Assembly: GCA_018398575.1 (NCBI GenBank)
Contig: JAGTXZ010000021.1
Span: 1,426,001 to 1,490,000 of the forward strand
Length of the DNA: 64,000 nucleotides
Source of the DNA: Ampelomyces quisqualis
Taxonomy: Eukaryota; Ascomycota; Dothideomycetes; Pleosporales; Phaeosphaeriaceae
Direction: 5' to 3'
The position numbers and the translations under genes were made by a program. Below the pieces are notes generated by a model, which saw only the letters and a program-made list of their open reading frames with translations, was not told where the DNA came from and did no database searches. Shown here one piece after another: positions 44,606 to 55,435 of the stretch (within the stretch, counting starts at the first letter, position 1; each line of letters starts with the position of its first letter).

Positions 44606-44953
44606 ATGGTGTGATAGTTGTCGATACCGAAAATTGTTTAGTTTATATATGTACAACTTTTCTCCTTACTCTCGGAGGACTATGGGATGATACGAAGAGG
44701 CACTCCGTACGCCTGGCTTATAACACATTAAAGTGGGGCCTGACACTGTAGGATCTCTGCCGGGCCGAATCTAACATGAATCAACGAAACGGCCGTGTGC
44801 ATTAGTGTGTTCTCCGACCATCCATCGTACTACAACCTCAATTTAACCTGTTTTCCAAAGACCAAGAAGATCTGTTTAGAGTTCCCATACAGACAGAGTA
44901 CATGATTGAAGCAAGTATGGTAACTCGGTACTTAGACACCTGGGAGTTGAATC

Positions 44954-45900
44954 TTGGAGATGTCGAAAGGGAGCGGCTTTCTCATCCTCAATCTCCCACC
45001 CAAGCTCTACAAGCGCATCATCACATACATCTTCAAGAGCACTCCAATCAATAAGGGCTGGAAGCTGCATGCCGTTTGCTGTAGCCTCAACCGAAAAACT
45101 GCCAGACAAGTCCTAACCGTGACAGTGCTACCTCCTGAAGCCTTCCAGTCACCTATTGCTTCTTGAATCTTGCACAAGAACCTTGGGTACTACCTCACGA
45201 TACAAGTAAGCACCATAGATAACGTGCGCCACAATGCACCCAGCTTTGCACGACCAGCTTCGCCGAGGAAAGCAGCCGAGGATAGCAGAAGATCTCTACA
45301 AGGAGTTCAATTCTACTGCACCTATGCTTAAGTCTGGCAGCAACTATTGTACCTTACTCTGTGGCGCCAGGTAGCCAAATCTGTGGACCTTCTTGTGGGG
45401 CAAGGACTCGACAGCGTCAAGGATCAAATAGTTCCTGTGTAACCGTCGGCGATGTCACTCAAGCGACGCAAAACCCATCCAAGGTATATGTCCAGTGTGG
45501 TTTTGGCGCACACAGAAAATCTTTTACCCGCGCTATAGTCCTTGAGGACATCGAATTACTCAAGGCGCTGATCGAAGTTTTCAGAATGATGCCTCGGAGA
45601 TCTGGATTGGACAGATCTCTCGTGCTTGAGAACACACAGTATGGCTTGAACATCCCAATGTGCAAGGCTATCAAGCAGGGCAATACGGATTTGCTACAGC
45701 ATCTTCTGGTCCATCTCCAAAACCAGGTTTGGCAGCCGTTGAACAAATCTTTCACCCTTTCGGCATAGCCTGTGCATTACTTCAGCTACAAGCAGATACA
45801 GAAGAGGCTGTTTGCTCGAGCGGGCGTGCCTACACTTAGGTTCAAGCAGTTCAAGCGCTTGATCGACGCGGATCTGGCAGCATTATAAGCAACAAGCTTG
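44954..45900 (+). pseudogene. Decayed F-box/ankyrin-like gene
   Basis: An F-box-like opening at 44954 (LNLPPKLYKRIITYIFKST, then KLHAVCCSLNRKTARQV) is followed by several stops and frame changes. A longer open piece at 45361-45768 has ankyrin-like helices (EDIELLKALIEVF, CKAIKQGNTDLLQHLLVHL). The order, F-box then ankyrin-like repeats, mirrors the intact gene at 46271-47710 on the other strand. It is probably a dead relative of that gene, but I cannot align the two in detail by eye. Confidence 0.5.
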
Positions 45901-46270
45901 GTGGTTTCACATAAGGCTTTCTCAGAATACAACGAGTTAGACACGAGCGTTTCATTGATGTATTAGCACACCTTTACGAGGAGAATGGACGTCATCTAAC
46001 TTTAGCTAATCTCCTGATCTCAACTGAATGATGAAATGGGGCAGACATTTGATGTTAGCTCAATGTGTCAGTCAATCTGACACGTTTTCCAGGCTTAATT
46101 ACAGGCAATTATCGATCACGTCATATGCCGGAACTTCCTTGGAGATTTTAATAAGGGTTAACTCTAATTTCATCTATCTGCTGTGCAAATTATCCACCCT
46201 CGGGCCTCTGCGTATCTAGCTCTTGGCCTGTTAGGTTTATCGTCATAATCTTTTACGTCTTGAGCACTCC
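45901..46270. other. AT-rich spacer, nothing recognised
   Basis: Non-coding sequence between the decayed gene (plus) and the intact F-box/ankyrin-like gene (minus). Confidence 0.5.
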
Positions 46271-47710
46271 CTAAAGATTGCGCAGTGCCTGCCAGCCCGT
46301 GCACTTGAACTTATCGTGGGACGGCAATGGCTGTCGCTTAGAACCCTCTGCAATCTCTATCATGCACAGATGATCGTAGGTACTTTGAGAGCATTTTCGT
46401 GGCCATTTGTCCATCGTGGGCAGCGGGCAGCCATGTCTCCATAGGCAATAGAACACATCCCACTTGTCATGCTTTAGTGCTCGAGATAGGACTGCATCAG
46501 GTACTCGAGCACCCGCGTCGAGTAGGCCCCGGATCACGTCCATATTGCCAGCACGGCACGCAGTCTCGATGGGTAGCCCTTCAAGTAATGCGTCGTCCAT
46601 GCCGATCTTTCCAATCTCGAAAAGTGAAGTGACTATCTCGTGTGAATTGGATTTAAGAACTAAAGTGTAGTGCTTCTGCAGGAGAATTAGGCCTGCAGGA
46701 CACAGCTCTGTGATCTTCTTGACACATTCCGGGTCTGCAAGTGGAATTGCCAAATCGAGCAATCGAATGTAGATGTGCTTCTGTATAAGATCAGAGGTTC
46801 TCATCACCGACAAGATCTTGCAGGTAAAGTCTACCCGAGATCGCTCGAGAGCCAATTCAAGCGCATATTTCAAGCCCAATGATACCCTGATTGTGTCTCT
46901 GTAGTGTCCGATGATTAAATCGAGTAGCACGGTATTTTGGGTTCTCAAAGCGTATGCACGTAGTGTGGCGCAATTGTTGTTGAATGTTGGAATACGCAGC
47001 AAGCTACTAGTCTGAAGGTCGTCGTGAAGATGATGCGCGCGAAAAAGGATAGCTGCCAGACGTTTGTAGGCGTCTGGAAGATTGCTAGAGTCATTATTGG
47101 GAAGGTTGGCTATAGTGACCGCTTTTTTTGACCACAGCAGCCACAGTATGCAGCCTCTCCCATAAAAGTGACAGAATTCGACGCATAGACGCTTCTGGCA
47201 AGACATGCGGTACTCTATTGTTGTAAGCTCCAGCGCCCTGCACAAATAGTCCATCATCTTGTGAACAAGAGCAGGCAGTTCAGGCTGCACGTCAGGGCCC
47301 GGAGATTTAAGCATCTGCCCGAACAGATACCCTTCCACATTGTTTTTTATGTATCCAATGTACTTTGAAGTTTTGAGTTCAGTAATAGAGGTCTTGATAA
47401 AGATAATGTCATCAACCTCATCACGAAGGGCTCGACAGCTAGACCGTAATAGAATTATTACATTCACTCCATTCTCTTCGAGGGCATAATGTATAATTTT
47501 GTCAAAGATCTCATTTGGAATATCTAGACTAGACATGTTTGAACCTTGTCTTGTGTTTGAAAGTGAGGTCGAGAGGTTTACAGCATTGGTTTGTAGAAGT
47601 ACCGATTCCGTTGCAGGCATGTTATACAATCTTAGATACCCAAAAAGTTTAAGACTCAAAGAGAATTGTGAAGGTGATTTGTGCATTGTAGGTTGCATCA
47701 CAGTACTCAT
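46271..47710 (-). CDS. F-box and ankyrin-repeat-like protein
   Basis: Single exon, 479 aa. An F-box-like segment at about residues 59-105 reads SLDIPNEIFDKIIHYALEEN and LLRSSCRALRDEVDD. F-boxes recruit Skp1 in SCF ubiquitin ligases. The C-terminal half shows ankyrin-like helical pairs: YALRTQNTVLLDLIIGHY, YALELALERSRVDFTCKILS, and most clearly IETACRAGNMDVIRGLLDAG. The start at 47710 adds 58 residues before the F-box; the ATG at about residue 59 is an alternative. It lies in the AT-rich gene-poor block next to a decayed relative, as expected for a fast-evolving accessory family. Its target is unknown. Confidence 0.7.
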   Translation of the reverse strand: MSTVMQPTMHKSPSQFSLSLKLFGYLRLYNMPATESVLLQTNAVNLSTSLSNTRQGSNMSSLDIPNEIFDKIIHYALEENGVNVIILLRSSCRALRDEVDDIIFIKTSITELKTSKYIGYIKNNVEGYLFGQMLKSPGPDVQPELPALVHKMMDYLCRALELTTIEYRMSCQKRLCVEFCHFYGRGCILWLLWSKKAVTIANLPNNDSSNLPDAYKRLAAILFRAHHLHDDLQTSSLLRIPTFNNNCATLRAYALRTQNTVLLDLIIGHYRDTIRVSLGLKYALELALERSRVDFTCKILSVMRTSDLIQKHIYIRLLDLAIPLADPECVKKITELCPAGLILLQKHYTLVLKSNSHEIVTSLFEIGKIGMDDALLEGLPIETACRAGNMDVIRGLLDAGARVPDAVLSRALKHDKWDVFYCLWRHGCPLPTMDKWPRKCSQSTYDHLCMIEIAEGSKRQPLPSHDKFKCTGWQALRNL

Positions 47711-50417
47711 TGTTGCTTCAATGAAGTTTAAACAGCGTGTATAACAAGCGAGTCGCCCACCACAACAACTTTGCCTACTTCTTTAAGCCTATAAATCAAC
47801 CATGTTACAAGATAATTTGCAGATAATAACACACTATATTTATCAATAGCTAGGGTCTCTTTTTTGCCTGTACGTAAATTATATACCTAGTCTCTTTGCA
47901 TCTGTGCTGCGCGCAAGACTCAAGAGCCTAACAGCTAGAGTCTAATCGCTACCTAACGCTCCTTTACACCCAATGTAGCTTGCTTTGCAAGTAAGATTAC
48001 GTTTGATAACAGATGTAGTAATGCAATTCAGAAGTTATTTTCTGTACCTTTGAGGCTCAGAAATCAAGACGCCAGATGTTTAGTGCATCTTGTGACACTT
48101 AATCCACAGTGTCTATAATACAGAAATCGGAAACGCACCCCGATAAATACTGCCTCAAAAGGCTCTGTTAACGGTTAGTACCACTAAATCATCGATTCTG
48201 TTAGATAAATGGAACCTGTTTGAATGAGAAATAAAGAATTTTGTGAGTAATAAAGCAGCAATTATCATCAGATAGCAAGCCACTCAAAGGCTGCATAATG
48301 CTACAAAGATTGAGAATATTTTCGTGTAATGTGGGATTGGCTACTATGGCTGATTTCGTGTGGCAGCTAAGTGGGGTGCAGAAATGTGGCACTACAACTG
48401 AAGCCTCGCTGCCCAATTGAATCCTAGCCTTCTGCTTTACTCTATCTATACCACCTAACACTCCAAGCCTGTAGCAGACAGATTTGCAACCCCGTCTAAT
48501 ATGCCCTCTTATTGTTTTCCTACAGACGACTTTTTATTTGTCCGACACCAATACAATTCTAGAGTTATCAAGCCAAAGACTACGGTCCTCTTCGCTGTTG
48601 AGAGTAGTAAATGGAAACCTGCATAACAAATTGCAGGAAGGATCTTACTGTAACGACTAAACCCACACTGTCGCGTCCCGCCTTTGGTATGATGATGGAC
48701 ACATACCCGAACGTGACGTTCACTAAAGCACTTCACAAATTCCGATCTTCGAAAAACAGGTTTCTTCCGTGCTCAATCTGACCCTTCACTGTTACCCTGC
48801 AGTGGATCCGATGGTTCCGGCTTACTATCATGGTTCAGCTGATCGAGAACAAATCTGAACAAGTATCCGAAGGAGCGTAGTGCACAGTAATAGAATGTAG
48901 AAAGATTGTGGTAAACTGGCGGAGAATCGAACTGTACGTGTATGAGTCTGCCTGAGTGGCAACAAAAACTGTACAACTTTAGCTTAGTATCCAGAAGCCT
49001 ATTATCCCTCTCGGTATCAATCTTGATTTAAAGGTTTCCGCCACAGTGACTAGGCCGAAATTCTGAATCACCAAATTTGCGCCAGCTGTCCAGGTAATTC
49101 GAGTGCTTCTACGAGACATCAGTAGCTTCAATACTATCCAGTCGCTACTTTCATGATTCAGCCCTAGCATTGAAGGTGGACGTTACATAATGCGATTCTA
49201 AATGGTCTGTCTCATGGAGCTGATCGTGGGCACGTGTTGACATGTAGGTGATGAAGCGGTTCCCACTGCTGGCTGCCAGAAAACCCGGGCATGATTTGCA
49301 TCGTCACATTTAGCATATTAACACTACCCAGAAGTAGTTTCGAACTTGGTTTGGCTTATGCTTTACGAATTTGAGTTCATGGGAAGATAACGACTGATTG
49401 TACGCACCATGCTTCCACGAAAAACTGCCATGAAAGTCAGAACCGTTCGATTCCGATCGAGATCAGGAATTTCAATTCCGCGCAAGGGTCAATAATGCTC
49501 GGAGAATCATTGTGAGGGACCTTGCCGTTCGCGCAATTCTTGCGACGCACTTGCGTCGTCATGAAGCTCCCTAGGTCACGACTTCACTTGTACAGCACGA
49601 CCAGAGGTCGTAAAGGTATGAACAGCACTCATGCATTGCGTCCTCCCTAAACCGCACCATATAGTACATACATGCTCTTGCATTGAGACCTTTGGCGTCG
49701 TCGCATTATAGCAACCAAAACCACCAAACCGGAGACGAACTTCGGGTGGATACCGTTCGATCTCAACTTTCCCGCCCTGATCCATGGTGACGATCTGACA
49801 TGGTGGCGCGCGGAGGCTGGACCTTGATTCAAAGGACGATGGTGGCGTCTAGCGTGTGAGGTCATCGCGCACTTTCAAACTTGATTCATACACTACACCA
49901 GGATCACTTGGGATAGCCCAAGCCTCGTTCCATTATTGTTAGAGCCTAATGTGGTGCCCTCGACCCAAAGTGGATAGTTCCCAAAAAGGCTCCGACCTTT
50001 GTGGAGGTGTGATACGATGCTTTTGTTCCGATTGACCATCAGTTGACTGAGACAAAGTGTTTACTCGAGCTAGGGCCCTAGGGGACCTTTAAGCTGCGAG
50101 TTCACTCAGCAAGAAGCGGCTAAACATGCATGCTGAGCCTGCTCTTGGTGCGGGATCCCTACATCTTGCGGCTGGAGAAGTGTTGTGCGTGTCATGGGGG
50201 GTGGCTGCAAGGAAAGCCATCATCGGGAGAGTGGAAGAGGGCACGTACAAATGGAGGGGGTCGTCGCTAAAGTGAACAATTGATCATAAGAATCAGGACA
50301 TTCATAATCCCAGTCTATTTCTACCCTGGTCTTGGGCGGTTACCACTTCCAGTTCCATTTCTTCCCACATTTCCTCTTGCGGACCCCCTTCAAGACAGCA
50401 ATCCCTACAAAGTCAAC
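47711..50417. other. AT-rich gene-poor region
   Basis: About 2.7 kb with frequent stops in all frames, long A/T runs and no recognisable protein. A tRNA-like relic lies near 48.1 kb. The texture resembles sequence eroded by C-to-T mutation (RIP-like), but I could not compute the index. The right end should hold the aquaporin promoter. Confidence 0.5.
48122..48196 (-). pseudogene. Possible degenerate tRNA-Gly-like relic
   Basis: The plus-strand end ACGGTTAGTACCACTAAATC resembles the matching part of the intact tRNA-Gly (ACGGCTAATTTTACCACTAAACC), with a 3-nt gap and C-to-T changes. It is flanked by ATCGG and ATCGAT where the acceptor strands would be. The T-arm is not preserved, so it cannot be functional. 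Confidence 0.3.
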
Positions 50418-51520
50418 ATGAATGTCGACCGCCCCACACGAGGCCTACGTGTTCCTTGGAAATCCCTCCACCACCAACGGCCTCACAAACATGAGAAACA
50501 TGTGGCTCGACGCATCCCTTTCCTGGACCTCCTTCCCAGGGCAGCGAAAGGGCACATTGTAGCGTGCATTGGAGAGTTCGTTGGAACTTTCATGTTCTTA
50601 CTTTTCGCATTGGGAGGTACGAATGTCGTTAATACAGCGCCTGCGCAAGGTGCGAATGCTACTGATCTGAGTGCCAATCCGAGCAAGATCATGTACATCG
50701 CGCTCGTGTTTGGCATGTCCCTGGCTGTCAACGCATGGGTGTTCTTCCGCATCAGTGGAGGACTGTTCAACCCAGCCGTTACCCTGGGCATGATGATTGT
50801 GGGAGCTACCGGATATGTTCGTGGCGCTCTGATCATCATCTCTCAGATCTTGGGTGGTATCGCTGCATCTGGGGTCGTATCTGCCATGATGCCAAACGTT
50901 CTGGCTGTGAAGACAGAACTTGGTGGCGGTACCACGGTAGTACAAGGGTTGTTCATTGAAGTAAGACCCTAGCCATGAGAGTCCTCCGCTGTTTGGTCAT
51001 GACTAACATCCACAAAGATGTTTCTGACTGCTCAACTCGTCTTCACCATCTTCATGCTTGCTACTGAAAAGCACGAGGGAACCTTCATCGCACCCGTCGG
51101 CATCGGTCTCTCCCTTTTCGTTGCTGAGTTGATGGGTGTTTACTACACAGGCGGGAGTGTGAACCCTGCTCGATCATTCGGACCCGCGGTCGTCGACCAT
51201 TCGTTCAACTCCTACCACTGGATATACTGGGTCGGACCTACCCTCGGTGCCTTCGTTGCCAGTGCCTTTTATATGTTCATCAAAGCTGTATGTATCTGCC
51301 GCTCCAGAGTGTTTTTCACAGCTAATTGCATTAGCTCGAATACGAGACCGTTAACCTGGAAGTCAACGACCCCAAGCAGGCTCTTGGGGAGAAGTTTGCG
51401 CATAAGAATGAAGTCAGCGTCGACTCTGGCTATGCCCACGATAGGAACATGTCGGGAGGTTCCGGCGCGACCTTTGAGAAGGACTCTACCCTAGAAAATG
51501 GGCACGCAGGTCACGTTTGA
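50418..51520 (+). CDS. Aquaporin (MIP family water channel)
   Basis: Plasma-membrane or vacuolar channel of the major intrinsic protein family. Exons are 50418-50960, 51018-51287 and 51335-51520, giving about 332 aa. The start at 50418 (MNVDRPTRGLRVPW) is preferred over ATG 50280, which adds an unlikely leader. A cytosolic N-terminus of about 45 residues leads to CIGEFVGTFMFLLFALGGTN. Both NPA boxes are intact: GGLFNPAVTLG and GGSVNPARSFGP, the second in the form usual for water channels rather than glycerol facilitators. Six helices are visible. The C-terminus is hydrophilic (LEYETVNLEVNDP). Introns are 57 and 47 nt. Confidence 0.93.
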
Positions 51521-52154
51521 TGCAGAGAAGAGTCACATTTCTTGTAAATTGTTATGATTTTTTTCTTGCAATCATTCTATGAAGTACTTCTTTCTGTTGG
51601 TTCGAAACTGTCGAATGTGGTTGTGAAAGCGAAGCGCAGCATGGCGCCGGAAAAATTTATGCACACAAGTAAATTTTGGTCCATTAATAACAATAATCTA
51701 TCAGCGAATAGCAGAAAGTGTGCACCAGTGGTAAAAAAAGATGTGGATTCCGTCAGAACATAATGTTTCCTAGAGCGTCTCCTCCCTACAACGCGGAAGT
51801 GAATTCTTCGCAGCTTGTGTCTGTATGCGATCCCCGCAAGAACGTCGTCGTTGAACATCCCAAAAAGTTGTATCATGTCATTCATTCGCACGTCGCACGC
51901 TTCCGGAGTGGCCGCTTCTTGTGAGCCGCACATACTTTCTTCAGCGAGTGTAATCTATCGCCCGCGACAGCGAAGGACTGAGACGTTTGAGCACTAGTCG
52001 TCTTTGGATATTGCTGTCCGCGTGGTCGGTGGATGAGTAAGATGCCCGGTGACGTGTCCGGGCGACTGTTTCGCTTCACGCTGACGTTCCATGCGTAAAT
52101 TGCAACGCGGGGCACAACAAAAAGCACGCCCGCTTTGGCTCCATAGTGCGCGGC
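51521..52154. other. Intergenic, nothing recognised
   Basis: 3' flank of the aquaporin gene. Frames of up to 118 codons on the minus strand have no recognisable product. Confidence 0.45.
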
Positions 52155-52373
52155 CTACATGTATCGCGACTTGTTGGGGAGCACTGGGGAATGGTCGTAA
52201 GCTCGGATCTGAGCTTGTAAGATTTGGCGATCGATGCGACGCTCCAGGACTTGTGTGAGGCCATCTAATCCCCTCTTGAGGGGACCGTTGGCCGTAGTAG
52301 TTTTGTTGTTGACCATTGCCGGGTTATTCTTCTCGTTGTTGAACATTGAGGTAGACATGTTCTGCCCAAACAT
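52155..52373 (-). CDS. Possible short hypothetical protein
   Basis: A 72-codon ATG-started frame, rich in Asn and Lys at the start (MFGQNMSTSMFNNEKNNPAM) and with a helical basic segment (LTQVLERRIDRQILQAQIR). An acceptor-like CACCAG lies just before the start. No family is recognised and no expression evidence exists, so it may be chance. Confidence 0.25.
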   Translation of the reverse strand: MFGQNMSTSMFNNEKNNPAMVNNKTTTANGPLKRGLDGLTQVLERRIDRQILQAQIRAYDHSPVLPNKSRYM

Positions 52374-53074
52374 GTTGTTGGTCTGGTGAGTCTTCTGAAA
52401 AGGTATTGTAGAATGTTCTAATGACGAGGCGTGTTGCGAGGAATAAAGTATGATGTTACAGTTAGGTAGAGACTTGTGGTATCCAAGCGATGGTGGAAAC
52501 GCATCATTTTATATATTCTCCGAAGTGGCCCGCGACTGCTGTACGCGTGTGCCTCACATGTACAGTTTTCGCAAGTTTACGTTGCCTGGTGGTGTTGTCT
52601 GACTGCCACGCTCTTCGGGAGAGGCTGTGTGGATTCGTATGCTGCGAGATCGACACAGGAGACACCGATCTGATCGGAGCCGGTAGTCTTTGTCCGAGCC
52701 AGCGTGCCAGCTAATCCTTGAAAAATAGCCGCGCATTCTTGCCTGGTGGTCGTGGGCGCAGGCTCGTTGGTAGACGAGTCATTACTTACCTGGGGTGTAA
52801 TGTTGCACTGCGCCTTGAGGCTGTCAACTGCGCAAATGTTGTATCTAGAACGACTGTGCATGGGGATGCATCATCCGAGGTCGCCAATCGCAGAAATTCG
52901 AGCGGAAAGTTGCACAACCAGCGTGCGATTTCCATCCTGTCGCAATGAGTCAGTCGGGTTTCGCACCTGTCCCGACTCGAAGGAGGATATGCACATCCCT
53001 GCCCATAGAGAGCCGCAATCGCAACAGATACACCGCTATTGCGCAGGATAAGAAAGTGATAAAGAAAGACTCAA
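52374..53074. other. Intergenic, possibly the eroded 5' part of the next pseudogene
   Basis: No intact frame. A plus-strand piece near 52.79-52.95 kb stays open but is not recognisable. Confidence 0.4.
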
Positions 53075-54173
53075 GGCGGCGCTCCCGGATCATTGGAACA
53101 ACTGGGCTGCCGATTGCAACGCTGATTATGTCGAGCTTGACTTGCTGCACTTTGCAATACTCATGCATCTCCCCAACTTCACCACAATGATCGCTCGCGA
53201 CGGCCAGATGAGTGTGTTCGGATGTTTAAAAGGACCCAGGTGGACAAACTTTCTCAGGACGGTAAATATGAACTTGCCCTTGGATATCATGAACCACTTC
53301 CGCCATCTACATACTCTTCAAGTCGACAGCGACGGACTCATCCCCCACGTCGCTCATGTACATCTTCCGCACTCCTTACCTACGCACAATCCGCATCGAC
53401 AAGCTCTGCGACTATGCACACGGCCCTGAGCAAGCGGACTTCATCTCAGCTTTCTTCCCAAAATCCTGCAACAACCTGAACGAGCTTCACCTGAGGCGTG
53501 CGTTTCTTCAGAATGACATCCTAGCCCTCCTGATCTCGACGCCGCGAAGGCTGAAGAACCTTCAAGTATAAGATCACGCTCGATATCATGCACTACGACA
53601 CGCGGGAAGAGCAACTAGGCGTCACAACGCTCATCGCGGTGATCAAGCACCAGAGGAAGTCGCTCGAGAACCTAACCGTCATGCCAGAGTCAGAAGTCTT
53701 CAGGACCTTCAATGTTTGGCAAGGCGTGCAGAACTTCTCAAGCCTCAAGTACCTCAGCTGCCCACTCAGTACCATCGCCGGTGGCAACGACACGACCTCG
53801 CTGAGTGAGAAGCTGCCAATCTGCCTCCTCACCTTCCACACATCACCATTCGTCACAAGGATGAGCAGGACGTGGGGGCTCTTCGCGCGCTCGAGGAGAT
53901 GGCCACGGAATGGCCACGGGATGGTCAGATGAGGCGTCGCTCCCCACATTGATTCGCATCACTGTGGAGAACCCTGTTGGCCCCTGGCTCAGGTACGACT
54001 GGGCGAGTCTTGTCCGGCCGTTCTCGCTGACGACAGTCGAGCTGGTCATCGAGAGCGGTCAGGCGTTCGAGGAAGAGTCTGCTCCTAGGGAGCATAGAAG
54101 GTCTTTTGGGGCCGTCCAGTCAGATGATATCTCGTCGGCATCGTCTGGGGAGGCCAGCTTGTACAGTAATTGA
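53075..54173 (+). pseudogene. Frameshifted F-box/LRR-like gene
   Basis: Four consecutive pieces in shifting frames read like one protein with leucine-rich repeats. First, about 53075-53350 (ALPDHWNNWAADCNADYVEL, then LHFAILMHLPNFTTM). Second, 53356-53571 (YLRTIRIDKLCDYA, NNLNELHLRRAFLQNDILALL). Third, 53571-53932 (YKITLDIMHYDTREEQLG, RKSLENLTVMP, FSSLKYLSCPLSTIAGG). Fourth, 53910-54173 (LPTLIRITVENPVGPWLRYD). No GT-AG pair joins pieces two and three: the frame breaks at LKNLQ and resumes one base off. The pattern is that of fungal F-box/LRR proteins. No F-box is visible, so the N-terminus may be lost. Confidence 0.6.
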
Positions 54174-54486
54174 GGGGTATGTGTAGACTCGGGATTTAGA
54201 GATGGTAGAAGCAATGATGATATGATAGCTTGATGAATGCCAATGTACCACCAGAATTTCAGCCTATCACGCAGAAGTACTTGAACCTACCAGACTAATG
54301 CAACAACATCTCTTTGTATAGCTAACGTGTAAAAGCGAATGTAAACCCAAATCTGGATGCACTCCGATCTAGACCTCCCTTCTCGCTATGCAACAAAGCC
54401 AGAAAACACAACAATTTTATCGAGAATCAGACCATGACACCGTTGAGAAGCCAAATCTTCCTTTATTCTGCTGAAGCCTGTTCGGT
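54174..54486. other. Intergenic, nothing recognised
   Basis: 3' flanks of the F-box/LRR-like pseudogene (plus) and the small Gly-rich protein (minus). Confidence 0.5.
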
Positions 54487-54696
54487 CTAAACAGCCCCAC
54501 CAGCCCCACCACCTGCTCCTCCACCAGTCCCACCAGTCCCGCTGGTAGCTCCCGTTTTGCCAGCCTTCCGGCGCATACTCTTGCTACGATGTGTGTAATA
54601 GTTGGTCGGCTCCTTCATCTCCGCCTTGTCCTGCTTATCTTGGGAAGGCTGCAACTTCCCGCTAGAGGGTGAAATTTTGGAAGCTTTAGACCCCAT
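54487..54696 (-). CDS. Small Gly-rich protein with a possible N-myristoylation motif
   Basis: A 69-codon frame starting MGSKASKIS, which fits the N-myristoylation rule (Gly2, Ser6, Lys7). A Lys/Gln-rich middle (SQDKQDKAEMKEPTNYY), a basic patch (HRSKSMRRKAGKTG) and a Gly/Ala-rich end follow. A myristate plus a basic patch would favour membrane binding. Alternatively it is the last part of a longer protein: the frame is open upstream to at least 54935 and can join the exons of the next entry. Which model is right cannot be told here. Confidence 0.45.
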   Translation of the reverse strand: MGSKASKISPSSGKLQPSQDKQDKAEMKEPTNYYTHRSKSMRRKAGKTGATSGTGGTGGGAGGGAGGAV

Positions 54697-54901
54697 GGCG
54701 TGTTTCTGAAATGTGGAGGTAGCGCGGGCGGGCAGTGGGCGAGCTAGGTGTACACTCGTGGACGCGGTGGTAGAAGGTAATGCTAAATATGCAGCGTCTA
54801 TTGTCGTCGAAGAGGCTGATAGTCTGGATACAAGGGGGGATTGCGATGGTGGGGCAGATGCAGGTCGTTTGTTAGACAGAATGATTATCCTGAAGCGGTA
54901 C

Positions 54902-55435
54902 TCAGTAGTGCACCATAAAGTGACGAGATGCGGGACTATCTCCCAATAGAAGATGTGGCTGCGACGCGTATCGCGTGCACACTAGCACATAACTTAACTT
55001 ACGGTAGATCAGGTTCTTCTCCTCGAAGAGTAGGATGAGGTTCTTTACGTGCGCGAAGCTTGTAACGTGGAGTCCTGGAGGAATCTTGCCTGTGAGGGAT
55101 ATTTCAGTTGAGACATCGTATTCAAATGCAGGGATCACAGGCGCACATACAGGGATTCGGATGACGTAGCTTGATGTGGCTGAGAATGCGGCGTAGCAGG
55201 CGCTATACCGCTTTTGGGAAAGAACAATAATACTGCAGCCATGGTTAGTAGTGCCAGGGGATCTGTGTGAAGATTCTAATGTGCTAGGACTTTCGAAGCA
55301 GTGAGTGATTCCATCCCGGAGAACTTACGGTGGTGCTGCTGGCAGCTCTGGGTCAGGTTCAAGGTCGGAATGCTCATTACTTCCCATGGGAGCGCGGTAC
55401 TGGGAACCGCCCTCGACAACTCCTTTACGCCGCAT
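54902..55435 (-). CDS. Hypothetical multi-exon gene, model uncertain
   Basis: Start at 55435 (MRRKGVVEGGSQYRAPMGSN). Exon 55435-55329 ends at a GTAAGT donor and joins 55262-55003 through a 66-nt intron. The second exon reads NHGCSIIVLSQKRYSACYAA and LHVTSFAHVKNLILLFEE up to another GTAAGT. With an acceptor at 54936 the frame continues (PHLVTLWCTTEYRFRIIILS) and runs into the small Gly-rich frame, giving one protein of about 271 aa. An alternative 61-nt intron inside exon 2 would end the protein early. No domain is recognised. Three consensus donors in a row argue for a real transcript. Confidence 0.4.

Noticed and set aside
49440..49475. Second tRNA, suggested by GTTCGATTCC
   Set aside because: The flanking bases do not form a T-stem and no acceptor or anticodon arms are found.
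47711..50417. Transposon in the AT-rich block
   Set aside because: No terminal repeats, transposase or reverse-transcriptase motifs could be read on either strand. An eroded element cannot be excluded but is not supported.
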